A stretch of 64,000 nucleotides of DNA from Jaminaea rosea (taxonomy: Eukaryota > Basidiomycota > Exobasidiomycetes > Microstromatales): assembly GCF_003144245.1 (NCBI RefSeq), contig NW_020289977.1:1054001-1118000 (forward strand), written 5' to 3'. This document shows positions 33,960 through 43,831 of this stretch, in pieces (the stretch's first letter is position 1; the number at the start of each line of letters is the position of its first letter). The position numbers were made by a program, and so were the translations under genes. The notes beneath the pieces are model-generated. The model was not told the origin of the DNA. It worked only from the letters and a program-made list of their open reading frames with translations, and ran no database searches.

Positions 33960-35588
33960 ATGCGCTTCCATGTCCTCGGGCTAGGCTCCATAGGCACTCT
34001 CGTCTCTCATCACCTCCGCAGAGCCCTTCGAGTGCGGCAGTCTCATCAACCGCCCGGTCTCCTCCCTCTGCCACTCTCATTAGCCTCGCAGTCCTCTTCA
34101 GGAGCACACGCATCAGCATGGTCGTCATATCTCCCCTCTCCGGACAGCTCAAGCGTTACTCTCCACTTCCGCAACCAAGCACGCGCTGAAGTCTTCCGTG
34201 GTACGGTAGTTGAGCATTCCGGTGTGAGGAGCACAGAAGCAGCCAATGGCTATCGCTTAGAGGTGGCCGGCGTCGGACAGGTCTTCAGGTCCTCGCCTAC
34301 ATCTGCTGGCCTGCCTGGCCCTCCCTCTGCTTCTGCGAGCGAGTCCCGCTCCATAGTCGAAGCCCTGGGCTATTCTGCCAGGCCAGACGCAATCGATTCT
34401 TTGATCGTTACGACAAAGGCAGATCTGACCGTTGAAGCTCTTCAGCCCCTGGTACCGCGCCTGACGCCCGCTAGTACAGTCGTACTACTGCAAAATGGGA
34501 TGGGCTTGCTCGACGAGGTGGCCGAGAGCTTCTGGCCGGTCAAGGAGGAGAGACCACGTTTTCTTGTGGGGAATGTGACGCACGGGGCGTGGGCAAAGAG
34601 GCAGGAGCATATTGTTCATGCTGGACTGGGTAACATCTTCCTCGGCGTGCCCCCGGAGACGATGTTGCTTGCGGCGGGACCGCAGGAAGAAGGGCAGTCG
34701 CAGCAGTCAGAGCCGCAGACCCAGCCTGGCCCGCTACCCGGTTCATTAGGGGGCTCAAGACAGCACTACACGCTGCTGTCCACAATGGCTACCCTCCTCT
34801 CCATTCCCGATTTAGCGGCTCAGGTCACCCCGGACTGGCACAGCTACCAAGTTCGAGCCCTGCAGAAGCTCGTCGTCAATGCCTGCATCAACCCGCTCAC
34901 GGCTATTCTAGACTGCAAGAATGGCGAGCTGGTGGGCGACGAGTGGGCTACAGAGATGTGGTGGGAAGTATGCCATGAGGCAAGTAGAGTGTTCCTGGCT
35001 ATGGCTATGCGCGAGAGGGGGGAGGAGCCAGATGCCGGGCCTTTGGCTGCGGACGAGCCATTATCGCCACCACCGCCACGCCGCCGTTCAAGTGAGAGAA
35101 GAAGACGCCGTCTTGTCCTGCCAAGCATGGCAGATTGGTCCCACCTCATTCAGCGGCCCCTTTCTGGCGATTCCTCTGCCTCATCCCAGCCCCTCCTTCA
35201 CCCCTCCTTGACGCCGCCCTCGCTCCTCTCAACGGTCAATCAAGTCTGCCGAGCTACCTCGCACAACTTCTCTAGCATGCATCGCGATCTTCGCGGGCCC
35301 TCTGCCTCCTCATCTCCCAGTGGTAGAGGTAGACGAGTGCCTCGCAGACGGACAGAGATGGCCTACTTGAATGGATGGCTCTGCGGTGCGGGCAGGGAGG
35401 TCGGGGTGCCCACGCCCGCGAATGACGCGCTCGTTAGACTGGTGGGAAGTTTGACTCGCGGTGGGGTTACGGGGAGGCGAAGGGAGTGGAACACTAGGAG
35501 GGAGGAGCGCGAGGAGGACGATGAAGATGACGCCTCTGACTATGATGAGGACGAGATGCGGAGAGATGTCCCGCCAGCATGGCGATGA
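33960..35588 (+). CDS. PAN5: 2-dehydropantoate 2-reductase (ketopantoate reductase)
   Basis: NADPH-dependent enzyme converting ketopantoate to pantoate for pantothenate and coenzyme A synthesis. Single exon, 542 residues. The protein starts MRFHVLGLGSIGTLVSHHL, placing the dinucleotide-binding GxGxxG immediately after the start, which decides this ATG over the open frame upstream. Other family signatures are SLIVTTKADLT, VVLLQNGMG and, in the helical domain, LQKLVVNACINPLTAILDCK with the conserved Lys and Asn. It is much longer than the typical 300-380 residues because of polar inserts (about residues 35-65 and 240-265), an Arg/Ser-rich insert (about 365-385) and an acidic tail (EEREEDDEDDASDYDEDEM). 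The inserts look disordered and the catalytic core seems intact. Yeast Pan5-like subfamily is inferred. Confidence 0.85.
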   Translation: MRFHVLGLGSIGTLVSHHLRRALRVRQSHQPPGLLPLPLSLASQSSSGAHASAWSSYLPSPDSSSVTLHFRNQARAEVFRGTVVEHSGVRSTEAANGYRLEVAGVGQVFRSSPTSAGLPGPPSASASESRSIVEALGYSARPDAIDSLIVTTKADLTVEALQPLVPRLTPASTVVLLQNGMGLLDEVAESFWPVKEERPRFLVGNVTHGAWAKRQEHIVHAGLGNIFLGVPPETMLLAAGPQEEGQSQQSEPQTQPGPLPGSLGGSRQHYTLLSTMATLLSIPDLAAQVTPDWHSYQVRALQKLVVNACINPLTAILDCKNGELVGDEWATEMWWEVCHEASRVFLAMAMRERGEEPDAGPLAADEPLSPPPPRRRSSERRRRRLVLPSMADWSHLIQRPLSGDSSASSQPLLHPSLTPPSLLSTVNQVCRATSHNFSSMHRDLRGPSASSSPSGRGRRVPRRRTEMAYLNGWLCGAGREVGVPTPANDALVRLVGSLTRGGVTGRRREWNTRREEREEDDEDDASDYDEDEMRRDVPPAWR

Positions 35589-35719
35589 GCGACGGGCTCG
35601 TGACGGGCGCGCGACGGCCTCGCAACCGGATCAGCGGTCATTCAGTTGGTGCGATCAGAGACGGCGACATATAGGATATCAGAGTTTCGGAATACACCCC
35701 GGCATTGCTCGCCTCGATC

Positions 35720-36944
35720 TCACACTTTCGCATGCCCGTCCCTCCCGTCCTGCTCTCCCTCACCACGAAGCGTCTCGTCCGATGTCCTGGGTCCATTACC
35801 TCCAACGCCTCGGCTGCTACCGGGTCTGCGCTGTTGCTCCTCATCCTCCGCCCCATACCTGTACCCATAGCCGTACTCGTTCCCACCCGTCGAATCCTGT
35901 CCGATATTCGGATCCTTACGGTCCAGATCGACACTCGCCATACTCTTCCTTGGCGGAGCCTCGTACGCAGGCGCATCGTCGTCTCCGGCGTAACCCCTCG
36001 TGACGCCCACGGGGGGCGGGCCCTGCGGAGGCGGGTAGGCGTGGTGTCCACCCATCCCATCGTCCTCGTAGCTGTATCTTCCCCTCCCGCCGTCGAAGGG
36101 CGAGCTCTCGTCATCATATGTGAATGCGTTCGAGTAGCCTTGCTGGCCCGGCTGCTGGGGAGGGCCAGTGCGGCCGCGAACACCGCCGGGGTTGCGCAGT
36201 TGACGAACAAAGGCAAAGGCGAGGAGGACAAAGAATGTGCCGAGGACCACAGCGAGGACCAGCCTGGGTGGCGCGGCGAAGAGGGACAGAGAACGCAGGT
36301 CAGTATCACGTCACTCGACAGAGACTTACCACGCAAACTCACCAGACAAAGTCCCAGATCGTCCCCTTCTTCCACTGCGACTCGCAATACTTGCCTGCCT
36401 GCTCCGCCGTCATAGGCTGACCAGGCGTGCAGTCTCCCCACCAACTGGACTGTCCATCTTTGCACGTTGCGGCACCCGTATAGATCTTGGTGCACCCGCC
36501 GATGAGGTCGGACTTGGCAGTGAACTGCTCCACGATTGCCACTACATCCGCCGCCACGACTGCCCCCAGGGCGAGGGTCGACGCCCGCGCATACAGGCTC
36601 GCCCAGCCTACGTGGCTCTTAACCGCGGCCAGAAAGCCAAATGCCTCCACCGCCGCTGCAAAGAGGCACAGTGCTGCACTGATGATGTCAAACGTCTTGA
36701 GCTTAGCCGTCTCGTCCTGATCGTTGAGCGACTTGAAGTTGGCGATGGCTATGATGAGTAGGTAGAGGAAGGAGATGAGAGTGGTGAAGATTAGGACTGG
36801 GCGCAACGAGTAGGACGACGACGAGGGCGAGACGCGCGTCCGGATTGAGGACCAGTAGCTTGGAGGAGCTCCATTGCGTTGCGGAGGTGGGTGCGGACCG
36901 GAGGGCTGGCCTGCTTGATAGTCGAGGCGGTGGACTGAGTCCAT
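35720..36944 (-). CDS. Four-pass membrane protein of unknown function with a long cytosolic tail
   Basis: Two exons on the minus strand, 36944-36343 and 36263-35720 (intron 79 nt, phase 2), giving 381 residues. I do not recognise the family. Four hydrophobic segments are clear: LIFTTLISFLYLLIIAIANF, FDIISAALCLFAAAVEAFGF, ASTLALGAVVAADVVAIVEQ, and, spanning the exon junction, WLVLAVVLGTFFVLLAFAFV. A loop before the fourth segment has paired Cys (GGCTKIY, AATCKDG, GDCTPG, KYCESQW), suggesting an oxidised extracellular or lumenal loop. The tail of about 170 residues is Gly/Tyr/Pro/Asp-rich. The topology recalls MARVEL or tetraspan proteins of the fungal plasma membrane, which is inference. An upstream in-frame ATG at 37004 would add 20 residues. 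Confidence 0.72.
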
Positions 36945-37251
36945 TGCGCTGAGGAGTCGTCGCGATGGGTGGTGATGGCGTGGAGCGAGGCGAGCCAGTG
37001 ACATTGTTTGACTGCGTCTTTGGCCGTCTCCTGTTGGACTTGCATGCACCGCCCCCGCCATGTGGGCAAGGTGACCACGTGGCGGTGCGGCCTCCTCATC
37101 CGGCCTTTCAACACCGGACACGATGTGAGTGGGCCATGTCGCCCGGAGGCCGGCGTGGTGGGCGCCCTCTTGAGCGCGGCCTGCCTGCGCTCACCTTGCC
37201 TTCCCCTCTTCACCACCAACTCACCCAACACCCCCTCAATCTAACTACAAC
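36945..37251. promoter_or_regulatory. Divergent promoter region, four-pass protein and thiolase
   Basis: About 300 bp between divergent start codons. The plus-side end (37200-37250) is C- and A-rich leader sequence before the thiolase ATG. No specific site recognised. Confidence 0.35.
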
Positions 37252-38930
37252 ATGGCCGCCATTCCCCAAGGAAAGCAGAACATAACTGCCAAGAACGACA
37301 ATGACGGTGAGCATCGAGCGCAACATTGAGCGCAGACAGTGGGAGCTTACGCAGCACATCTCCTTCTCCACCCGTCCCGCAACCCTTAAGTCGTCATCGT
37401 CTCTGCCCTTCGAACGCCCATCACCAAGGCCAAGAAGGGTGGTCTCGCCCAGTGCTGCCCCGAGGAGATGCTCGGCACTGTCTTCAAGGTGAGAGGAGTC
37501 GCAGCGCGCCCACCCACAACCTCGCAGCATTACTGACTCGCATCTCTCCTCTCTCCCCGCCTCGCCGTGCGCAGGGCGTCATTGCCCAGTCCAAGATCGA
37601 CCCCAAGCTCGTTCAGGACATTGCCGTCGGAAACGTCCTTCCCCCGGGCGGCGGAGCCACCGTTGCCCGTATGGCCGCTCTCTGGGCCGGCTTCCCTTCG
37701 TCTACGGCCGTCAACACCTTGAACCGCCAGTGCTCCTCCGGTCTCGCTACGGTCAACCAGATTGCCAACGAGATTGCCATGGGCCAGATTGACATCGGTA
37801 TTGGTGCTGGTGTCGAATCGATGACCCAGAACTACGTGCGTGCGCGCAGACCGCGGGCAAGATCCAAAGCGCGCAAGACTGACCCCGTCTACTCTTACCT
37901 TTCGCATTTTGCAGGGAGCTGGTGTCATGCCCGAGAAGATGTCGGACGCTGTCATGGAGAACGAGGAGGCTTCTGACTGCCTGATGCCCATGGGTATTAC
38001 CTCGGAGAATGTTGCCAAGAAGTACCAGGTCGACCGCAAGAAGCAGGACGCCTTCGTGCGTGCATCGCGATGACATGTGGATCTCAGCCTTAAGTTGCAA
38101 GCTGACCTCCTTGCTCCTTTTTCTCTCGCTTTCAGGCCGCTGAGTCCTTCGCCCGCGCCGTCAAGGCCCAGAAGGCTGGCCACTTCAAGTCGGAGATCGT
38201 CCCCGTCAAGTACGCCGACGACGACGGCAACGAGAAGACGGTCGACTCGGACGATGGCATTCGCGATGGTGTCACTGCCGAGTCTCTGGGCAAGCTCAAG
38301 CCTGCCTTTGACAAGAACGGGTTCACTACTGCTGGTAACGCTTCGCAGGTCTCGGATGGAGCCGCCGCCGTCCTCCTCGCGCGTCGCTCCGTCGCCAAGA
38401 AGCTCGGTCTTCCCATCATTGGCAAGTACGTCACGGCAGCTGTGGTTGGTGTGCCACCCAACGTTATGGGCATTGGTCCCGCCTTCGCTATCCCTCGCGT
38501 GCTGGAGTTGACCGGCTTGAGCAAGGGCGACGTCGACTTGTGGGAGATCAACGAGGCCTTTGCGTCCCAGGCCGTCTACAGTATCGAGCAGGTGGGCATC
38601 GACTTCGCCAAGGTCAACATTAACGGAGGTGCAATTGCCTTTGGGCATCCCCTCGGTGCGACTGGATCGAGGCAAATCGCTACAGGACTCGCCATTGCCA
38701 AGAGGACGGGTGGTAAGATCCTCTGCAGCTCGATGGTGAGGAGAAGCCGGACGCGTTTTCCGCAGCGACCGTGACACTGACGCGCCTTTACCCTCGATTC
38801 TCGCAGTGCGTCGGTTCCGGAATGGTGAGAGAAGCAGAAGACGAATCGAAAGCACGAGTACAGTAACTGATCTTCTCTTCTCTTCTCCTCGTCACAGGGT
38901 ATGGCCGCCATCTTCGTCAATGAGCAGTAG
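37252..38930 (+). CDS. POT1: 3-ketoacyl-CoA thiolase (peroxisomal-type sequence)
   Basis: Last step of beta-oxidation, cleaving 3-ketoacyl-CoA with CoA to acetyl-CoA. Seven exons: 37252-37306, 37391-37488, 37575-37835, 37915-38055, 38136-38735, an 18-nt microexon at 38807-38824, and 38898-38930. Phases agree throughout and the protein is 401 residues. LRTPITKAKKGGL and GNVLPPGGGATVARMAAL are typical of the peroxisomal (ACAA1/Pot1) branch. Catalytic residues: Cys104 in NRQCSSGL, His in GGAIAFGHPLGATGSR and Cys386 in CVGSGMG. The second Cys is encoded by the microexon. The N-terminus (MAAIPQGKQNITAKNDND) has no obvious PTS2 and the C-terminus (FVNEQ) is not PTS1, so location is unresolved. An ACAT/Erg10 identity is less likely from the N-terminal pattern. 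Confidence 0.93.
38807..38824 (+). other. 18-nt microexon of the thiolase gene
   Basis: Phase 0 on both sides, flanked by a TCGCAG acceptor and a GTGAGA donor. It encodes exactly CVGSGM, including the second catalytic Cys of thiolase. The exons on both sides are in the same frame without it. Confidence 0.9.
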
Positions 38931-39729
38931 GTCGGCGCTCGCGTCTCCGCGCCGCCTTCCCGGTTCGAGTGACGTCAATTTTTGCCTTAGTTGCGACTGT
39001 GCTCTCATTGCTCACTCAATCTACAATAGTCATTCGACGATTTGGTGTGATCCATGCTTACTCCTCCTTGCTACCATCATGCTCCCTCCTCCGTTGCGCC
39101 TTCTTCCCCTCCCCCACTCCCGTATGGCACGCGTGGCGCGGCACGGATAGGGCAGTCGGTGATGTTGTGGGTGTCAGCCGGAGCTTTTGCCGAGAGGCAT
39201 CGAGGCAGAGTTCAGGGCGCTTGGACGGGGTGTGGCTGGCTCATTGCTCTTACCCCTCCGAAGAGATCGTGCGGACCAGGCGGATGATGGTAAAAGCCGT
39301 GCTCGCGGGCCCACCCAGTCCGCCGACCAGCCCAGGCACCCGAGAGAGGGGGATTCGCGTGTGCCTGGCTGAGCCACGTAGACTAATCACCCCATCACTA
39401 GCCTGCTCGAGCAACTGTCCAATCGATCCATCCATCGATGCATCGTCTACCCCCCTCCCCCCCCCCGACACATCCCCCCTCCCTGAAGCGTATGACCAAC
39501 TCTTTCCACAGTCAAAAGAGAGCACGCACACGCAGCTACTCTCCTCCTCTGCTACGCTCTCTTCCGCCGTCGCGGTAGTAGAGAGGAGGCCTCGGACGGT
39601 GACGAGAGTAAGGGAGGGCGAGGGCAGTGCTGCCTCCAGCCCGCAAGACCCAATGCTGCTTCTCCGCACGTCTGCACACCACCCCAGCACGGACAACAAA
39701 CACGAGCTATTCATTCCTTAGGTCTGTCC
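38931..39729. other. Intergenic region downstream of the thiolase gene
   Basis: About 800 bp. A 250-codon frame on the plus strand (38969-39721) is open but low-complexity and without a recognisable domain, so I do not call it. It contains a long C-rich run around 39451-39480. Confidence 0.4.
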
Positions 39730-40146
39730 TCGTCTAGCAAGGCCGAAGGCTCGATTCACGAGGGTACTTCGCCGCTCCTTGCCAGCTTCCTCGCCAACAA
39801 CGGACCAACCCTTTGACAACGAGGGCATCGCTCTTCTGGCCAAAATGAAGGTCGTCATTAAGCATCCCATCATCGACTTTGCGCTCGATATCCTCCAGCG
39901 ATTCGAAGTTGACTCAGCAGAGCTCAAGAACAAGACACGGTGGCAGGCAAGGAGCTTGGTAGCACGCTGTAAGCCCTGGTGGTTCGGCATGACCTTTACT
40001 CTTTGTGGCCTTTCTCAACGGCAAGGCGATCCTCTTCTACCTCGGAAGATCGATCAACATGTACTCCCGCCTGCAATCTCACCTGCGCAAGTTCTACGAG
40101 CTTTTTGGTGGGTGCACGCATCGTGCTCGAGTCGAAGGCGCAGACA

Positions 40147-40277
40147 GAGCCAGACTGGGCTTCAGACGGTGACTGCTCTATTCGTGGTTGGCAAGCCCAA
40201 CATTAACAAAGACCTCTTTGTCTGCCCCAGCCCGAGAGAAAGCGCTCTGTACGGTGGGCTCAGCAAGAGGTTCGGAG
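40147..40277 (+). repeat. Upstream copy of an internal duplication
   Basis: This stretch resembles 40428-40560. Both begin GAGCCAGAC and both can be read as LQTV, then FV.G, then K-L-F-C, and SALYGGLS. The two copies lie about 280 nt apart, and here the copy is not in frame with the longest coding piece. Confidence 0.65.
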
Positions 40278-40427
40278 TGTGTCTTTGCAGCTCCAAGGGA
40301 TCTACAAAGGTCTCCTGGACAAGGGCAAATACGAGACTGCCCTCCGTGTCAACACCAATGGCGCCGTCACCACTCGAATCTTGGAGAGCGTCGTTCCTGG
40401 TCGCTTTCTCAAAGACATGCACTTTGA

Positions 40428-40560
40428 GAGCCAGACGAGCCTTCAAACGGTGGTGACAAAGTTCGTGTCTGGGCAGCTCGACGCCAAGAAAGAGCTCTTC
40501 CTCTGCCTAAACCCCGCCTCCAGCGCTCTGTACGGCGGTTTGAGCATCCTCCTTCGCTCG
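40428..40560 (+). repeat. Downstream copy of the internal duplication
   Basis: In the longest coding piece this segment encodes ESQTSLQTVVTKFVSGQLDA and SSALYGGLSILLRSG. It matches 40147-40277 at both DNA and protein level, with many third-position differences, which suggests an old duplication. Confidence 0.65.
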
Positions 40561-41533
40561 GGACAGCATCCGGAGAAAGAGGAGTATTGGCAGGAGACGG
40601 CGTGGCCCCTCAGCCCCCAATATCAGAGGCTCGCCGACAAGCTCTTTTCGACACTCAGCAAAGAAGAGCAGAAAGAGCGCCTTCAACGCGCCGCTCACAT
40701 TGCCGCGATCGACGAGGAAGGTCGCCTGCCTCTACTGCCCTGGGCAACCTTCGAGGCTCAAGCTGGCGCGGCGGGGCTCCTCGTGCTGACCAACAGGCTC
40801 AAGGAGCTCAGGATGCCGGATGGGAAGAGGATCACCATCCTGACATCCTACGGCAAGCACGCGAGGGAGAAGAGGTCCCATGTCTACCAGAAGCTCGGCC
40901 TGGGCGATCATTGGGACAAGTGGGGGAGCGACGCCGACAACGCGTGGCCGCAGGTGATGGCTCGGCTGGACCTCAGGGGGAACGACGGCAGTTTCCGCGC
41001 TCCAGGCCGTATGACCAAGTCTGGCGCCGAGGACCGCCCACCTCTCTTGGCGGAGCAGAGGGCTGAGCTGATGGCTGCCCCATTCAACGGGCAGGGCAGC
41101 TGGAAGCGACTGCCTTTCTACATCACGGCCCGACTCACATGGGCCCCATCTGGACCATGATCGAGCAGATCAAAGACTCCTCTGCCGTCACCATCGACCC
41201 CCCTCGCCCCGTGCTGTCAACCGGAGAGCCGGAGATCTTCGAGGCGGTGGGGAGGTCAGTTCAGAGCCCAAAGAGAGGCTCCGGAAAATGCGGCTAGAAG
41301 GAGATGAAGGTCGCTCGTGGCGCGGGCAAGGTGAGCTTCTGCACGAAGCAAGTCACATGGCGTCGTTCTGATTGACTTCCTCTCGTGCCTCACAGGATGG
41401 TCGGATGGTCCACTCCTTCGCACTGGGCACTGCACTCGAGGAGGAGCTCTTCCCCGACTTTACAAAGGGCAGCGGTGTGGAGCGCGGGCTTTGGGTCGAG
41501 CTCATGGGCAGCGGAGTGAGTGACTTTGCATAA

Positions 41534-41925
41534 TGAGCAGGCGTAGGCTCAGGGAAGCGCGGGGACAAGAGTGAGGTAAAGGGCGGGGATAACGAGAGAG
41601 CTGCGGGCGGGTTGGTGGGGTTGGTGGGTGGGGGCAAGGGAGGGCGAGATCAGAGGAGACAGAGACAAGCAGCCAAACACGCCCATACAAGCCCTCCTCT
41701 CGCGTCTCAGAGGCTACTTCCTGGACGTAGACTCCCTCAATACTTCCACCAAAGACACCTACGAGTGTAGAGGTACGATCAGATATCCAAGAATACATGG
41801 ATACCATCGGACAACCACAAATCATAGGGACACGATCAGATATCGACGACTATAGAAAGACAATGAGATATCTTCTACTACCCTTGACCTAATGGGCGTG
41901 ACAGAGTGCTCGAATTGCAGCAGCG
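41534..41925. other. Intergenic region with a short direct repeat
   Basis: About 390 bp between the degenerate gene and the stop of the HAD gene. The 13-nt string ACGATCAGATATC occurs at 41775-41787 and again at 41832-41844. The stretch 41750-41880 is AT-richer than its surroundings. Confidence 0.5.
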
Positions 41926-42893
41926 TCAGACATTCTGGCTTTCCCACTCGAGAATCTTCCTGGCTCCCTCGTTCAAGTCGCCAGCAATCAAGTCCGGCTT
42001 GAGATAAAGGTCTGAGACGGGATGAAACTCCTCGTAGCTGACCCAGAGCGTCTTGAAGCTGCAGTGTGAATGAGGGCCATGGTCAGCCTGGACACTCCTT
42101 CTGCTGCTCGGTCGCACACTCACCCAGCCCTCTTTGCCGCATCGGTGTCCCAGGTATGGGATGCCACGAACCACAGACTCGAATCGTCCGCCTTGAGTCC
42201 GTCCCCCACAAGCACCTTGCGCTTCACCGCCTCATACACACGCGGATCAGGCTTAGCCACCTTGATCTCGTCACATGACCAAACGCTGTATCCATCCCCC
42301 TTGGCTTGCGTCTCCTGCTTCTGCACTCCAGACTGGCCGAGCGCACCGTTGAAGAGCTTGCCCGCTAGATCCAGTGAGCCATTTGTAGCTCCCCACAGCG
42401 AGACGTGCCCCACACTCTTCGGGCGAAGCTCCTGGCTCCTGTACGTCTTACTGAACGCCTCGACCATGCCCGGCCTGCTCTCCAGCGCAGGAAGAGTAGC
42501 CATCATCTGATCGGGTATATCGCCAAACACATTCTCCCCCTTTGCTGCCCGGGCCCTTACCTCACGCAGCGTCTCCTCGCTGACCTGCCCACCCTCCTTC
42601 TCAGCCAACTCGGGCGGGACCAGCCCACTCATCAGCAGAACGCGATTGATGGCCGCCTTGAAGACCTGTCCAATGGGCGTATAGCTGCCGTTGAGCGAGA
42701 GATTGGTAAAGTCGCGCTGCCCACAGTGGTACCAGTCCATTACGACCAGCTCTGCATACCGAGCGCGTACAGCCGGTTGGGAATCGCCACCTAGCTGCGA
42801 GGAGAAGAGGGAGGAGACAAGAGCCGTGGGCTTCGTGAGAGAGAAGAGTGTGCCGAGGACGTCGTGCACAATGATGATGTTCTTGTTGCTCAT
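41926..42893 (-). CDS. HAD-superfamily hydrolase, type II haloacid dehalogenase-like
   Basis: Hydrolase of the haloacid dehalogenase superfamily; physiological substrate unknown. Two exons on the minus strand, 42893-42124 and 42058-41926 (intron 65 nt, phase 2), giving 300 residues. Motif I is HDVLGTLFSL, with Asp11 as nucleophile in the DxxGTL form. Motif II is likely the Ser/Thr in SLWGATNGS, motif III the Lys in KVAKPDPRVYEAV, and motif IV lies in SLWFVASHTWDTDAAKRAGF across the exon junction. The pattern matches the type II L-2-haloacid dehalogenase group, common in fungi, most members of which have no assigned role. The ATG at 42893 places motif I ten residues from the start, as usual. 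Confidence 0.85.
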
Positions 42894-43831
42894 TGCTGCG
42901 ATAGGATGGAATGATGGCACGGTGAGAGCGCGGAAGAATGAGCGGAAGCACTCGACGGCGTCCGTGGGGGTGGAGGCGGCGGCGAACGCAGGCGGTCAGG
43001 GCCACGACCGCCGGCATCGTGTCGCATGGGAGTGTTGGGAACAAGACGCGGTGCTGAGGAGTGTTCAGAGGGGTAGTAAACCATCGCGGCACCCAAGGGT
43101 TTTGATGAGGCAATGATCCTCACACGTCTCATCGCTGCGGGTCTCTGGCGCTCTCAGTCGGGAATGATGCCGCGCTTTGCGAGACGGAAGATGGTTTACG
43201 CAGGCCTGCGGAAGCCCGCAGGCTTGTCGCCTTCTCACCAGGTCAAGGCGCTGATCACGTCTGGCTTGCTGTTGTCGTCGTCGTCGTCATCGTCGCCGAG
43301 CGCATCGTCGTCGTCGAAAAATGAATGAAAAGAGGTCGCGGCGACACAGTGGCCCTCGATGGTCCGGGCTCTGCGGGCTCTGCAGGCTCTGCGATAACTA
43401 GTCTCAACGTGGATGTGGCAGCGGAGTTTGATTCAGCGCGGGGTGGCACCCCGAATGCAATCGCGAGGGAGAGCAGCAGCTCGTTGCAACCCTCATCGGC
43501 TCGCTCAAGGTTGCTGCTCTCCATAACACGTCTTGTCTCCTAGACATCCCGCGGAGACAGACGTTCTCGTCCTCATCGCCATCCCACCATCAACACCGCC
43601 ACTGCGATCAGATCCTTGTCGGCATTGGACGGCGGCACGGCTGGCTCAATCTATCTCGCGCCTGAGACGCCGAGGTCAAAGCGCTCCGCTGTCCCGCCTC
43701 TGCCTCCGCGGTCCCTCAAGCCTCCTCACCTTTCAGCTGGCCTGTGTAGAGAGCCTCCATTTCTCTCATCTGGCCACACACGGCCACCGGATCATCGAGC
43801 TCGCACAGCTCGTCGCACCAGACCTTTTAAC
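42894..43831. promoter_or_regulatory. Divergent intergenic region, HAD gene and Rho GEF gene
   Basis: About 940 bp between divergent start codons. It includes a CGT/TCG-rich tract at about 43269-43318. Short open frames on both strands across that tract are Ser- or Thr-rich by virtue of the repeat and are not called. The frame of the Rho GEF is open upstream to 43616 but without an ATG. Confidence 0.4.
43269..43318. repeat. Imperfect (CGT)n/(TCG)n tract
   Basis: Trinucleotide tract of GTC/CGT units interrupted by CAT and GCC units, in the intergenic region upstream of the Rho GEF gene. Confidence 0.8.

Larger units (their letters stand above)
39730..41533 (+). pseudogene. Degenerate gene of unknown family with internal partial duplication
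   Basis: The plus strand holds a series of coding-like segments that fall in different frames and cannot be joined by ordinary introns. Segments include SPLLASFLANNGPT near 39770, MKVVIKHPIIDFALDILQRF from 39845, FLNGKAILFYLGRSINMYSR near 40012, the longest continuous piece at 40279-41159 (RVNTNGAVTTRILESVVPGR through DHWDKWGSDADNAWPQVMAR), THMGPIWTMIEQIKDSSAVT from about 41131, and DGRMVHSFALGTALEEELFP near 41396 with a credible intron before it. The frame changes at least three times and is also stopped once, so I call it a decayed gene rather than a many-exon gene. A segment of about 130 nt is duplicated within it. No known domain is recognised. Presence of an intron argues for a host gene. 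Sequencing error or an unusual exon structure remain alternatives. Confidence 0.5.

Noticed and set aside
37530-38855. 441-codon minus-strand frame over the thiolase gene
   Set aside because: Antisense shadow across exons and introns of a firmly identified gene.
38969-39721. 250-codon open frame downstream of the thiolase gene
   Set aside because: Low-complexity, Ser/Pro/Arg-rich translation without a domain, crossing a poly-C tract. It probably stays open because GC-rich DNA has few stops. Its 3' part may be leader of the degenerate gene.
43113-43328. Small 71-codon frame ending in a Ser run
   Set aside because: The Ser run comes from the TCG repeat and the rest has no features. It lies in a divergent promoter region.
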